A DNA stretch of 64,000 nt. Source: Candidatus Thiothrix anitrata. GTDB taxonomy: Bacteria > Pseudomonadota > Gammaproteobacteria > Thiotrichales > Thiotrichaceae. Below, one piece after another: positions 8,565 through 15,730 of this stretch. The translations under genes and the position numbers were made by a program. Position 1 is the first letter of the stretch. The number at the start of each line of letters is the position of its first letter. Location: contig NZ_CP072800.1 in assembly GCF_017901155.1 (NCBI RefSeq), forward strand, positions 1,019,283-1,083,282. The letters run 5' to 3'. The notes under the pieces were generated by a model. That model searched no databases and had not been told where the DNA came from. It worked only from the letters and a program-made list of their open reading frames with translations.

Positions 8565-8877
8565 AGCACCACAATGGCAATCAACACCGTCAGCCACAAC
8601 GGCAAGTTGACGACTTACAGCAACCCCCAACCCTGACTTTCCACAAAGACTGCCCCAAGCCTACCGCCCCAGCCGGAACCACTAAACGGGTTAACAACGT
8701 GCCTAACGCAATCACCCCGAAATTATTCGACCAACGGTAAGCCTTGCTGACTGACAACGCACGGCGTGGCGTGACCCATTCCCACGTCGCCATAATGGCT
8801 AACACACCCAACAGCATTGCCATCCGAATAATCGGCTCTTGTTGCATTAACCACTCGTGCATTATCGGTTTTACCTT
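8565..8877 (-). pseudogene. Truncated, frameshifted copy of the desaturase gene (direct repeat copy B)
   Basis: This copy encodes the first roughly 100 residues of the desaturase from the ATG at 8862 (MHEWLMQQEP). After LVVPAGAVGL a 2-base insertion (GCCCC for GCC) shifts the frame, and the similarity stops at 8565. The six amino-acid differences from copy A are all conservative (for example Asp/Glu, Val/Ile, Met/Leu). This suggests two alleles that diverged while functional before one was broken. It abuts the end of the DUF2063 gene, which may mark the ancestral position of the desaturase gene. Confidence 0.88.
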
Positions 8878-8878
8878 T

Positions 8879-9628
8879 TTAAGTTGTCCCCAGCAGTACT
8901 TGCTGCGAATGCAGTTGTTGCATGATCTGTACAGCAAATGCCAGTAGTTGCGTGGGTTCAGGGTGTTGCATTTCCTGCGCGAGTTGCGCAACCGTTGCTT
9001 GCGTATCCAAGCCTTCTTGTAATAACTGCAACAGGCGGGCAGTAACCGCATTTACTTCCACAAAATCCACCTTCCCTTGCGTATTGCGTAACAAAACAAG
9101 ATGGGTGGGTTCTGGTTCATCAGGCAGGCATTCAGGGCTGATACGGTGAACTGGGTATTGGTAGCTTTGCAGTAACATGACCGGGTTCACGTCCCAGCTT
9201 TTATGGTTTAACTCAGCATTTTCTGTGTCCAATGGTCGCCAGCTAACGTCGGCTTCATCCAGCATCAACGGTATTTCCACCCATTCGTAATGCGCCAACT
9301 CCAGTAAAAACGGGAAGGATTTGTGCAAAGGTAGAGTTGCAAAACTTGCCTGCAACCATTGCATAAATTCAGCCGGGATTTCCCGGAAATACGGCGTTTG
9401 GCAGGCATGATCGGCGTAAAACTGTCGCACCACCCCGTTCCACTGCTTGTCATCCAAAATGCTGCGCATGACAGGGAAACAACCACTGAGAAAGTCTTCC
9501 ACGTTATTGAACAACAGTTCCACGTAAACATCCATGCGCTGCGGATTCACCCCGGCGGGAGCTGGGTTGGCTTGTGGGTTGCGCAAATGAGCGGCAAAGG
9601 TGTGTTGGTACTGTTCAGTGGTGTTCAT
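8879..9628 (-). CDS. DUF2063 protein, BufC/HvfC-like MNIO partner (locus 1)
   Basis: This 249-aa protein has the DUF2063 N-terminal domain (YQHTFAAHLRNP, RMDVYVELLFNNVEDFLSGCFPVM). In MNIO systems such proteins bind the precursor peptide and present it to the DUF692 enzyme. A C-terminal helical domain (VTARLLQLLQEGL) follows. The start overlaps the DUF692 stop in an ATGA, so the two are coupled. It has about the same length as the second DUF2063 protein in the window but looks only distantly similar, so a recent duplication is unlikely. Confidence 0.85.
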   Translation of the reverse strand: MNTTEQYQHTFAAHLRNPQANPAPAGVNPQRMDVYVELLFNNVEDFLSGCFPVMRSILDDKQWNGVVRQFYADHACQTPYFREIPAEFMQWLQASFATLPLHKSFPFLLELAHYEWVEIPLMLDEADVSWRPLDTENAELNHKSWDVNPVMLLQSYQYPVHRISPECLPDEPEPTHLVLLRNTQGKVDFVEVNAVTARLLQLLQEGLDTQATVAQLAQEMQHPEPTQLLAFAVQIMQQLHSQQVLLGTT

Positions 9629-10473
9629 GCGGTGTATTTCCTCTGCAAATGAGCAATTTGTTCCACTTCAGGAAGGAGTTCTTCCAACGGCGGGATATTG
9701 TAATCGCGCTCTAGCAAGGTGGGGTGTACCCCAAACTGCGCATAGGTGAAATCCAGCAAGTCCCACACCGGGTCAATGATGGCTGCGCCGTGAGTGTCGA
9801 TCAGCAAGTTCGGTTCTTGTTGGTAATGCCCTGCCATGTGCAGGTAAACCACCCGCTCTTTGGGTAATTGACGTAAAAAGGCGCAAGGGTCGTAAGCATG
9901 ATTGACGCTGTTGACGTAGACATTGTTGACATCCAGATGCAGCAGGCAATCGGCTTCTTCCAATACTGCATTGATGAACGTGGTTTCATCCATTTCACTG
10001 ATAGGAGCTTGCAGGTAAAACGAGGCGTTTTCAATACCGATGCGTTCCCCCAAAACATCCTGAACCTGACGGATGCGGGCGACAGTATGTTTAATCGCAT
10101 CCTCGGTAAACGGGATGGGCAGCAAGTCGTATAACTGCCCATGATCCGAACACCATGATAAATGCTCGGTATACAGTGGAATTTGATGGTCGCGTATGAA
10201 CTGCTTGAGTTTGCCCAGCAAATCCAGATTCAGCGGGTTTAAACCACCCAGCGATAAGGAAAGCCCGTGGCACACAAACGGGAAACGCTCCGTGAAAGCC
10301 CGCAGACGTTGGCTGCTAGTTTTATCCGTTCCGATCCAATTTTCAGGCGCTATTTCAAAAAAACGAATGCAGTCAGGAACATGGGTTTCCAAAGTTGCTA
10401 AGTGGTCACGGCGCAAGCCAAGCCCAGCACCGTAGAAACGTGGCATAGCTGTTGGAGTGAGGACTGTTTGCAT
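9625..10473 (-). CDS. DUF692 multinuclear iron oxidase (MNIO), BufB/HvfB-like (locus 1)
   Basis: This 282-aa TIM-barrel protein belongs to the MNIO family, whose studied members modify cysteines of ribosomal peptides using an iron cluster. Likely metal ligands appear in order: ENWIG, CHGLSLSLGG, YTEHLSWC, GIENASFYL, LHLDVNNVYVN, HMAGHY, IDTHGAAI and LLERDYN. ATG at 10473 has AGGAA upstream. The DUF2063 gene follows with a 4-bp overlap, and the likely substrate gene is divergent at 10627. The exact cysteine chemistry (thiooxazole, oxazolone-thioamide or other) cannot be read from sequence. Confidence 0.9.
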   Translation of the reverse strand: MQTVLTPTAMPRFYGAGLGLRRDHLATLETHVPDCIRFFEIAPENWIGTDKTSSQRLRAFTERFPFVCHGLSLSLGGLNPLNLDLLGKLKQFIRDHQIPLYTEHLSWCSDHGQLYDLLPIPFTEDAIKHTVARIRQVQDVLGERIGIENASFYLQAPISEMDETTFINAVLEEADCLLHLDVNNVYVNSVNHAYDPCAFLRQLPKERVVYLHMAGHYQQEPNLLIDTHGAAIIDPVWDLLDFTYAQFGVHPTLLERDYNIPPLEELLPEVEQIAHLQRKYTA

Positions 10474-10626
10474 GATGATTCCTGTTGCGGATTATGATTA
10501 TCGTCTATGCTTGTTACGTATCGACGTGATGATTGGATGCACTTTAAAATTTTTTTACGGAAATTGCATCTAAGTTTAAACCTGCTGCGTACATGATGAC
10601 GAACCACAACAAAAGGAGCGTTCACG

Positions 10627-10905
10627 ATGAAATCTAACAAACTTTCCCTTGCCCTGTCTTTGGGTACGATTATTCTGGCGGGTAGCGCACTCACCGCGTG
10701 CGGCACTTCCCCTTTTTCTGCCAAAAGTGCTGACACCACAACAACCGCAAAATCAACGAATGGTTCTTGTGGTGCAAAAAAGGATGGTAGCTGCGGAGCC
10801 AAGAAAGACGGTTCTTGTGGTGCAAAAAAGGATGGTAGTTGCGGAGCCAAGAAAGAGGGTTCTTGCGGCGCGAAAAAGGATGGTAGCTGCGGTACGAAAA
10901 AATAA
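10627..10905 (+). CDS. Putative MNIO-modified lipopeptide precursor with six GSCG repeats
   Basis: This 92-aa precursor has a signal sequence (residues 1-25) ending in LTAC-G, a good lipobox, then a Thr/Ala/Ser linker (26-44). Residues 45-92 are six tandem octads of the form [N/D/E]GSCG[A/T]KK. It resembles HvfA-type proteins with EGKCG repeats that accompany DUF692/DUF2063 genes and take part in copper binding. The DUF692 and DUF2063 genes are divergent, 150 bp away, and AAAGGAG precedes the ATG. A lipobox is unusual for this type and predicts an envelope-anchored modified peptide. The substrate role is inferred from context and repeat type. Confidence 0.78.
   Translation: MKSNKLSLALSLGTIILAGSALTACGTSPFSAKSADTTTTAKSTNGSCGAKKDGSCGAKKDGSCGAKKDGSCGAKKEGSCGAKKDGSCGTKK
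10759..10902 (+). repeat. Six tandem 24-bp repeats (three 48-bp dimers) encoding GSCGAKK octads
   Basis: Octads 1-2 and 3-4 form an almost exact 48-bp dimer: odd octads use GGTTCTTGTGGTGCA, even octads GGTAGCTGCGGAGCC. The third dimer (octads 5-6) has more changes (TTGCGGCGCG, GGTACG). The alternating codon use shows growth by doubling of a two-octad unit, so copy number may vary between strains. Confidence 0.88.
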
Positions 10906-11001
10906 GCGGATTGGGTTAAACCTAGACTTAAGTGTCAGCTATGTTCTGTTAAAATGTCTTCATTAACTATTTCCAATACCAAAATAAAATAAGGTGATGA
11001 C

Positions 11002-12426
11002 ATGCCTGAACAGACCGTGCTGATTGTTGACGGCAACCCTGCCGAACGCGAACGTCTGGAATTGACCCTGCTGCGGATGGGGCTGGATACCTTGACCGCG
11101 CCTTCTATTGCCGATGCCGTTACGCAAGCAGCTCGTTACCCGCCGTTCTTGTGTCTGACGGAACTGACGTTGCCGGATGGTGACGGGCTGGCCTTGTTGC
11201 AACAGATGCACCAGCAGCAACCGCCCGTGCCCGTGGCTTTCATCAGTGGTAGTGCCACGGTCAATTCGGCGGTGGCGGCGATGAAAGCCGGAGCGTTGGA
11301 TGTCATTCCCAAACCACTGGAGCTGGCACGTTTGCGCGAATTGCTACAAACCGTGCTGCACCCCAAACCCAGCAAGGCACGCAAAAGTGCGGTTTCCGCC
11401 ACATCTGACACACATCAAAGCAGCATCATCGGCAATGCGCCGATCATGCAGCAATTGCAGGTAACCATCCGCAAGCTGGCACGTGGGCAAGTTCCCGTTT
11501 ACATTCACGGCGAATCCGGTAGCGGCAAGGAACGGGTGGCACACGCAATCCATCAGCAGGGAGCGCGTGCCAATGCGCCATTCATCCCGGTCAACTGCGG
11601 AGCGATTCCTGAAAACTTGATGGAAAGCGAATTTTTTGGGCACAAAAAAGGCAGTTTTACTGGCGCAGTCACGGATAAGCAAGGGTTGTTTCAAGCAGCA
11701 CACAAGGGCACGCTGTTTTTGGATGAAGTTGCTGATTTGCCGCTGATCATGCAGGTCAAGCTGTTGCGTGCCATTCAGGAAGGTGCGGTCAAACCAGTCG
11801 GTGGATTGGAGGAAATTCCGGTGAATGTGCGCATCCTCAGTGCTACCCACAAGGCGCTGGAAGATGAAGTGCTGGCGGGGCGTTTCCGGCAGGATTTGTA
11901 TTACCGCCTCAATGTTATCAAGCTGGATGTACCACCGCTGCGGGAGCGTCAGGATGATATTTTGCTGCTAGCTGATGTTTTCCTGCAACGCATTGCCGAA
12001 CGCTGGCAAACCGCCTCCATTGTTTTGTCACCCGCTGCCCGCGCTGCGTTGCTGACTTACACGTTCCCCGGCAATGTGCGTGAACTGGAAAATATTCTCG
12101 AACGCGCCTGCACCCTGTGTGATGATGACCTGATTGAAGTGAAGGATTTGCGTTTGCAGGCGATGCGTTTTGATCAGCCTGCCACGGTTACCGTCCAGCC
12201 GATTCCGCCAGTGGAGGAACAACCGCAGGCAATCGAAGGTGACTTGCTGCCGGATGATGTGTGGAATCCGGAAGACGAGGATGCCGAACGCGATCTGGTG
12301 CTAAGAGCACTGGACTATACCCGCTGGAATCGCACGCGTGCGGCTCGCATCCTCGGCATGACTTTCCGCCAATTGGGTTACCGTATCCAGAAATACGGGC
12401 TGGATGAATCGGAGGAGGGATTGTAG
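11002..12426 (+). CDS. Sigma-54 activator with atypical receiver domain (NtrC family)
   Basis: This 474-aa protein has a receiver-like domain (1-120), an AAA+ sigma-54 activation domain (about 140-370) and a Fis-type helix-turn-helix (NRTRAARILGM). Walker A GESGSGKE is present, and the sigma-54 contact loop is GSFTGA instead of GAFTGA. The receiver has lost key acidic residues: the phospho-acceptor position reads LTELTLPDGDG (Glu for Asp) and the first acidic pair is VDGN. It may therefore act without phosphorylation. No kinase gene adjoins it. It lies directly upstream of a secreted repeat protein with a sigma-54 promoter, its most likely target. Confidence 0.9.
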   Translation: MPEQTVLIVDGNPAERERLELTLLRMGLDTLTAPSIADAVTQAARYPPFLCLTELTLPDGDGLALLQQMHQQQPPVPVAFISGSATVNSAVAAMKAGALDVIPKPLELARLRELLQTVLHPKPSKARKSAVSATSDTHQSSIIGNAPIMQQLQVTIRKLARGQVPVYIHGESGSGKERVAHAIHQQGARANAPFIPVNCGAIPENLMESEFFGHKKGSFTGAVTDKQGLFQAAHKGTLFLDEVADLPLIMQVKLLRAIQEGAVKPVGGLEEIPVNVRILSATHKALEDEVLAGRFRQDLYYRLNVIKLDVPPLRERQDDILLLADVFLQRIAERWQTASIVLSPAARAALLTYTFPGNVRELENILERACTLCDDDLIEVKDLRLQAMRFDQPATVTVQPIPPVEEQPQAIEGDLLPDDVWNPEDEDAERDLVLRALDYTRWNRTRAARILGMTFRQLGYRIQKYGLDESEEGL

Positions 12427-12455
12427 AAAACCTACAATCGGGTTGTAGGTTTTTT
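12427..12455 (+). terminator. Intrinsic terminator of the sigma-54 activator gene, possibly also an activator site
   Basis: An 11-bp stem (AAAACCTACAA / TTGTAGGTTTT) with loop TCGGG and a following T-run starts directly after the stop codon. The motif TTGTAG/CTACAA occurs three times around it, and GTAGA-GCT-TCTAC follows at about 12465-12477. Since this lies roughly 100-140 bp upstream of the -24/-12 promoter at 12542, the dyads could double as the enhancer for the activator. The second role is inference. Confidence 0.8.
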
Positions 12456-12541
12456 CCAGTGAACCGTAGAGCTTCTACACACATGGGCTGCTGGTGGTGG
12501 AAGATATTTTTCAAGTTATTGTTTTTATTGATGAGAGGAGG

Positions 12542-12559
12542 TTGGCATGGCTTCTGCAA
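12542..12559 (+). promoter_or_regulatory. Sigma-54 (-24/-12) promoter
   Basis: TTGGCATGGCTTCTGCAA matches the sigma-54 consensus TTGGCACG-N4-TTGCA, with GG and GC separated by exactly 10 bp. It ends 39 bp before the ATG of the repeat protein. A perfect 10-bp inverted repeat (TTATTGATGA at 12525-12534, TCATCAATAA at 12568-12577) flanks it and would place a hairpin arm near the start of the transcript. Confidence 0.7.
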
Positions 12560-12598
12560 TAATCTTTTCATCAATAACTTAACTTTCTGGAGTCTCAC

Positions 12599-13132
12599 AT
12601 GAAAAACACTATCGTTGCAGCAGTTTTCTCCCTTCTGGTTCTGTCTGGTAATGCTTTTGCCGGAACCAACATCAACGGCTTTGCTTATCAGTTACAAAAA
12701 GCCAATGAGATCACCGTAAATGCCGTGGAAGACAAGAACAACAGTGACAAGGATGCAGTAGTCGGTTCACAGGTTATGTATTCCGAGACAGCTTTGAATG
12801 TTAACGGTCGTGCCATGCAGGAAATTCACGTTGCCAATGCGGTGGTTGCTGCTTCTGGTCTCAAGGATGCGGTAGCGGGTATTCAGGTTGCTAAATCCAA
12901 TGGTGTCGTCAACGTGAATGGTTCCATTGAGCAATTGCTGTTTGCCACTGATGTTGCGGTCAAAGCTTCAGATTTAGATAACTCGGTGGTTGGTGCACAG
13001 GTCATTCACGCCAAGGGTGACTTGAACGTGAATGGCTCTGCCAAGCAAATGATGTTTGCTAAGAACATTACGGTAGCTGCTTCTGGTACAGGCAAATCCG
13101 TAGTCGGTGCGCAGGTTATGGCTGGGCGGTAA
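12599..13132 (+). CDS. Secreted four-repeat protein, curli/amyloid-like
   Basis: This 177-aa protein has a Sec signal peptide (cleavage near AFA-GT, residue 21) and then four imperfect repeats of about 35-43 residues. Each starts N-V/I-N-G-x3-Q and has a hydrophobic VxVxAS segment and VVGxQV. Regular Asn, Gly and Gln with alternating hydrophobic residues recall CsgA/HfaA-type amyloid subunits, though no family was recognised. TGGAG precedes the ATG. It follows a sigma-54 promoter and converges on the CsgG-like lipoprotein gene, overlapping its end by 17 bp. A fibre, sheath or holdfast role is inferred. Confidence 0.65.
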   Translation: MKNTIVAAVFSLLVLSGNAFAGTNINGFAYQLQKANEITVNAVEDKNNSDKDAVVGSQVMYSETALNVNGRAMQEIHVANAVVAASGLKDAVAGIQVAKSNGVVNVNGSIEQLLFATDVAVKASDLDNSVVGAQVIHAKGDLNVNGSAKQMMFAKNITVAASGTGKSVVGAQVMAGR

Positions 13133-14243
13133 GGTGTAGGTATAGCCGATCCAGATTGCTTTGCAAATGCGGGGTGTAAAACAGGCCATGCGTTGCTTCA
13201 TAAGCACGTATGGCCTTTTTTGTGGGCGCATCCAGCACGCCGGACTGGTAGTCACCCGCAGCCAGTTGGTCGGCTCGTTCCAGTAATTGCTGGATACGGG
13301 TAATTTTTTCTTTTTCCTTGAGTGTGCTCCAGTCGTTTTGCTGCTTGATGACGTGCGTCGGGTCACTGTTTGTGCCCATGCAGCTATTCAGATTGGCTTC
13401 ATCCGCGTAAGCCAGTCCGATAAACCACAGGGCTGCCGCTTCCAGCAGCATTTGTTGTGTGCCATGCACACCTTCTGCCAGAATGATTTTTTTGCTCAGC
13501 GCGATATTGGTATCGCCCGGAACCATGCTGAACTTGATTTCACCAGAGGTTTTTTGCATCCGTGCTTCAATCAGGGTGGAACTGAGTTCAGTATTGGTTC
13601 CGACATGTCCGATAGACGTGCTCAGGCCAACGATGGATTCTTGTTTGGCTTTGCCGGTACTGAAGGCCACGCCTAGGTCGCCGTCTTCTTTGATGTGCGT
13701 ACCTTGCCCCGCATCGACTTGCGGAGTTTCATTATCCAGCCGGTTGAAAGAGCCGGATAGGTACACGATATTATCCGCATTGTATTGCTGGCTGAGAGCC
13801 AAGTAGTGGGCAGGGTCTAACGTGCCAAATGCAGTGATCGCAGAGCTTTTGAGACTGTTGCGGCGTAGCAATGGAATTTCCCGCGAAGGCAAGGCGACAA
13901 TGTGGCTGGGCAGTAGTCGATTAATGATGGCTTTTATCTGCGCTTGGTTATTGTCTGCTAGTTGACCATCATTCGCGGCTTCTCTACGGACGGTGCCATC
14001 ACCAAATTGGTCTTCCTCAATCACCACCAGCATTTTTTTCACCCCGGCAGGGTTATTTTGACCGTGGTAAGCCCCCTTGTTGTTGTAGGCATCAATGACG
14101 TTGTTGGCAACGCACTGGAGCAAGGGTGTCATGTTGCTGACCGCCACGACCGGGGTTTCCTCATTCAGGGTTTTGGTGGAAAGGGTGGTATTGGAACAGC
14201 CTCCTGCCAATAGCAGAAGGCTCACTAAAGCCGCTTTTTTCAT
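13116..14243 (-). CDS. CsgG/HfaB-like secretion-channel lipoprotein with peptidoglycan-binding tail
   Basis: This 375-aa lipoprotein has lipobox LAGGC at residues 12-16. The middle resembles CsgG: YNADNIVYLSGSFNRLD, then GHVGTNTELSSTLIEARMQ and TSGEI, then LLEAAALWFIGLAYADE. In CsgG such parts build the outer-membrane export pore for curli subunits. The C-terminus (SGVLDAPTKKAIRAYEATHG) looks like a peptidoglycan_binding_1 motif, which classical CsgG lacks. It is encoded with a small secreted protein on the same strand and faces the repeat-protein gene. The CsgG assignment rests on pattern and context, not a search. Confidence 0.6.
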   Translation of the reverse strand: MKKAALVSLLLLAGGCSNTTLSTKTLNEETPVVAVSNMTPLLQCVANNVIDAYNNKGAYHGQNNPAGVKKMLVVIEEDQFGDGTVRREAANDGQLADNNQAQIKAIINRLLPSHIVALPSREIPLLRRNSLKSSAITAFGTLDPAHYLALSQQYNADNIVYLSGSFNRLDNETPQVDAGQGTHIKEDGDLGVAFSTGKAKQESIVGLSTSIGHVGTNTELSSTLIEARMQKTSGEIKFSMVPGDTNIALSKKIILAEGVHGTQQMLLEAAALWFIGLAYADEANLNSCMGTNSDPTHVIKQQNDWSTLKEKEKITRIQQLLERADQLAAGDYQSGVLDAPTKKAIRAYEATHGLFYTPHLQSNLDRLYLHLTAQP

Positions 14244-14275
14244 GATTTTTTATAGAGTTGTTCGATGATTAAGGA

Positions 14276-14581
14276 CTAATTGCAGTTTAAGTTAATCGTG
14301 TCTGCACTTAGTGATTGGTTGGCATCACTGGTGTTATTGGCCAATTGCAGGAAAGCCACGCAACTGGGCGAAGATATGTTATCCACAATAGCGAGTTGAC
14401 CGTTACTTTGATCCAGAGAAATATCGCCGTACTTGCCGGTGGTTTTCGGACTGATACCGCGTGCGGCACTGATCATCATGGTAGCGGTATTCGGGTTGAA
14501 GTCGGGAATTTCGGCGAAATCGTTCGCGCTAACACTAGCCGCGAACAACAGGGGAATGAATACCAGTAGTCGAGTTTTCAT
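14276..14581 (-). CDS. Small secreted protein of the curli-like locus, function unknown
   Basis: The start is ATG at 14581, with GAGGTG 5 nt upstream. The product has about 101 aa with signal peptide MKTRLLVFIPLLFAASVSA and a mature part of about 82 residues rich in Asn, Ser, Asp and Ala with two cysteines (SPSCVAF and the C-terminal NLNCN), which could form a disulfide. It was not recognised. It lies 32 bp upstream of the CsgG-like gene, probably in one transcript, so an accessory or minor-subunit role like CsgE/CsgF or HfaA is conceivable. Confidence 0.6.
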   Translation of the reverse strand: MKTRLLVFIPLLFAASVSANDFAEIPDFNPNTATMMISAARGISPKTTGKYGDISLDQSNGQLAIVDNISSPSCVAFLQLANNTSDANQSLSADTINLNCN

Positions 14582-14779
14582 AGTGCACCTCATCAGGTCA
14601 GGGAAAATGCATACTAAAGCAAACCCCGTGCCATTATTGTTGTATGATTACATAATAAGCCTTGCTCACGGTTGTCGGCAAGCGTATTCGATGATGTTTG
14701 CAGTACTCAGCAGTCGTAAGTTCTTCCGGTTCTCCCAAGCAAAATTGAGGAGGTCGGTTTCTTGATAATAAGCCGGAGC

Positions 14780-14815
14780 GCGTATCGGTGGCTAGTAAAT
14801 CAACCATCGATACGC
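14780..14815. repeat. Stem-loop in the 14.6-14.85 kb intergenic region
   Basis: GCGTATCGGTGG and CCATCGATACGC pair at 11 of 12 positions around a 12-nt loop. It lies 41 bp beyond the end of the cysteine-rich protein gene with no T-run, so it is not a classic intrinsic terminator. Nothing else is seen between 14594 and 14855; the short open frame there lacks a ribosome binding site. Confidence 0.5.
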
Positions 14816-14855
14816 TGTGTTTCACATAAGCTTGACGAGCAGTTTTTGCTATTGG

Positions 14856-15413
14856 CTACTTGCACTTGATCCAGTTAAAACTGTCGCAATGGTGGTATTG
14901 CGGGTCACAAACTGCATTCTGGCCAATGGTCATGGTTTTGACTGACAGGTTATTGGCCTTTGAGTAACTAACTAGCGTGTTGTAACCGTTCACCTGACAA
15001 AAGGCTTTGGCCGCTCCTTGACCGCAGTCATTTTCAAATACCCGACACCAGTCTAAACGATGCCCCTTGTGCATGGGCTTGGTAAATGTCACTTCCTTTT
15101 TCACACATTGAATGGATGAGAACGTATCGCACCGATGATGTTGTGGGTCACAGATTGAATTCTGACCAATAGTCATGGTTTTCACACCGGGATGGTTTCG
15201 CTTTACCCATGAGGCGGCTTTTAAATGGCCTTTAGCCTGACAGTAGGCATTGGCAGCACCCTGACCACAGTTATTTTCAAATATCCGACACCAGTCTAGG
15301 GCGTAACCCTTATGTTTTGGATTATTGTAATTAACCGTAGTATCAGCCGAACCAATCATCGGATGGCACAGCAAAAATATTCCTAAGATAGGTAAAAGTT
15401 TCTTTACTTTCAT
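14856..15413 (-). CDS. Secreted protein with two tandem cysteine-rich domains
   Basis: ATG at 15413 begins MKVKKLLPILGIFLLC, a signal peptide cleaved near GSA-DT; GAGG lies upstream. The mature part is two copies of a domain of about 75 residues with matching motifs: LDWCR-F-N-CGQGAA-A-CQ, then VKTMTIGQN, then CDPQ-H-CD and a final C. Each copy has six conserved cysteines, likely three disulfides. The same pattern (GQxCD near a C-terminal cysteine) is familiar from secreted bacterial proteins without known function. An internal duplication is clear. No adjacent partner is obvious. Confidence 0.7.
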   Translation of the reverse strand: MKVKKLLPILGIFLLCHPMIGSADTTVNYNNPKHKGYALDWCRIFENNCGQGAANAYCQAKGHLKAASWVKRNHPGVKTMTIGQNSICDPQHHRCDTFSSIQCVKKEVTFTKPMHKGHRLDWCRVFENDCGQGAAKAFCQVNGYNTLVSYSKANNLSVKTMTIGQNAVCDPQYHHCDSFNWIKCK

Positions 15414-15624
15414 TGCATTAATCCTCGCACATAAATCGATATACGGGCTTGATGCGGTATTTGGTTTCAAGGGCATCGTGCCCGAACCTCTTGGCTGGCA
15501 ACTGATCTTGATAATCTGCTACCTGCCTCTTAACTATAGTCCATGGGAAAACGCTCTGGCAATTCCCCAATATGGATGTTTTTGCCAAAACTGACAAATT
15601 GGACTAATTCACGGAATCTTGAAA

Positions 15625-15672
15625 ATGTCATGCGGAGCAAAAAAGACGGTTCTTGCGGCACGAAAATGTAAG
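15625..15672 (+). pseudogene. Relic of a GSCGAKK-repeat precursor gene
   Basis: The DNA encodes SCGAKK in one frame and DGSCGTK followed by a TAA stop in another. Compared with the intact precursor at 10627 it has lost one base in the run of A residues. No signal sequence or further repeats precede it. A hairpin terminator follows 20-25 bp later. It looks like the decayed 3' end of a second copy of the precursor gene, next to the second MNIO operon. Confidence 0.7.
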
Positions 15673-15694
15673 CATTAACCTGTAATGTTTGCTA

Positions 15695-15720
15695 AGGGAC
15701 GAAGATATTTCGCCCCTATT
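15695..15720 (+). terminator. Hairpin terminator after the precursor relic
   Basis: AGGG-A-CGAA pairs with TTCG-C-CCCT around GATAT and is followed by ATTTCGTTT. On the plus strand it would terminate the transcript of the former precursor gene; on the minus strand it lies just past the end of the DoxX gene and could serve that operon too. Confidence 0.55.
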
Positions 15721-15730
15721 TCGTTTAGCC

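Noticed and set aside
8590-9051. 153-codon frame across the desaturase fragment
   Set aside because: Its first third is antisense-region and out-of-frame sequence of the DUF2063 gene; the remainder is the truncated desaturase copy ending after a frameshift.
10759-10902. Short tandem repeats as a CRISPR or satellite
   Set aside because: The 24-bp units are in frame, encode a constant cysteine motif and have no spacers.
14634-14825. 63-codon minus-strand frame in the 14.6-14.85 kb gap
   Set aside because: No ribosome binding site, no family features, and it overlaps the stem-loop.
15625-15675. Relic read as a tiny functional cysteine peptide
   Set aside because: The frame is broken between the two cysteine motifs, and there is no ribosome binding site or signal sequence.
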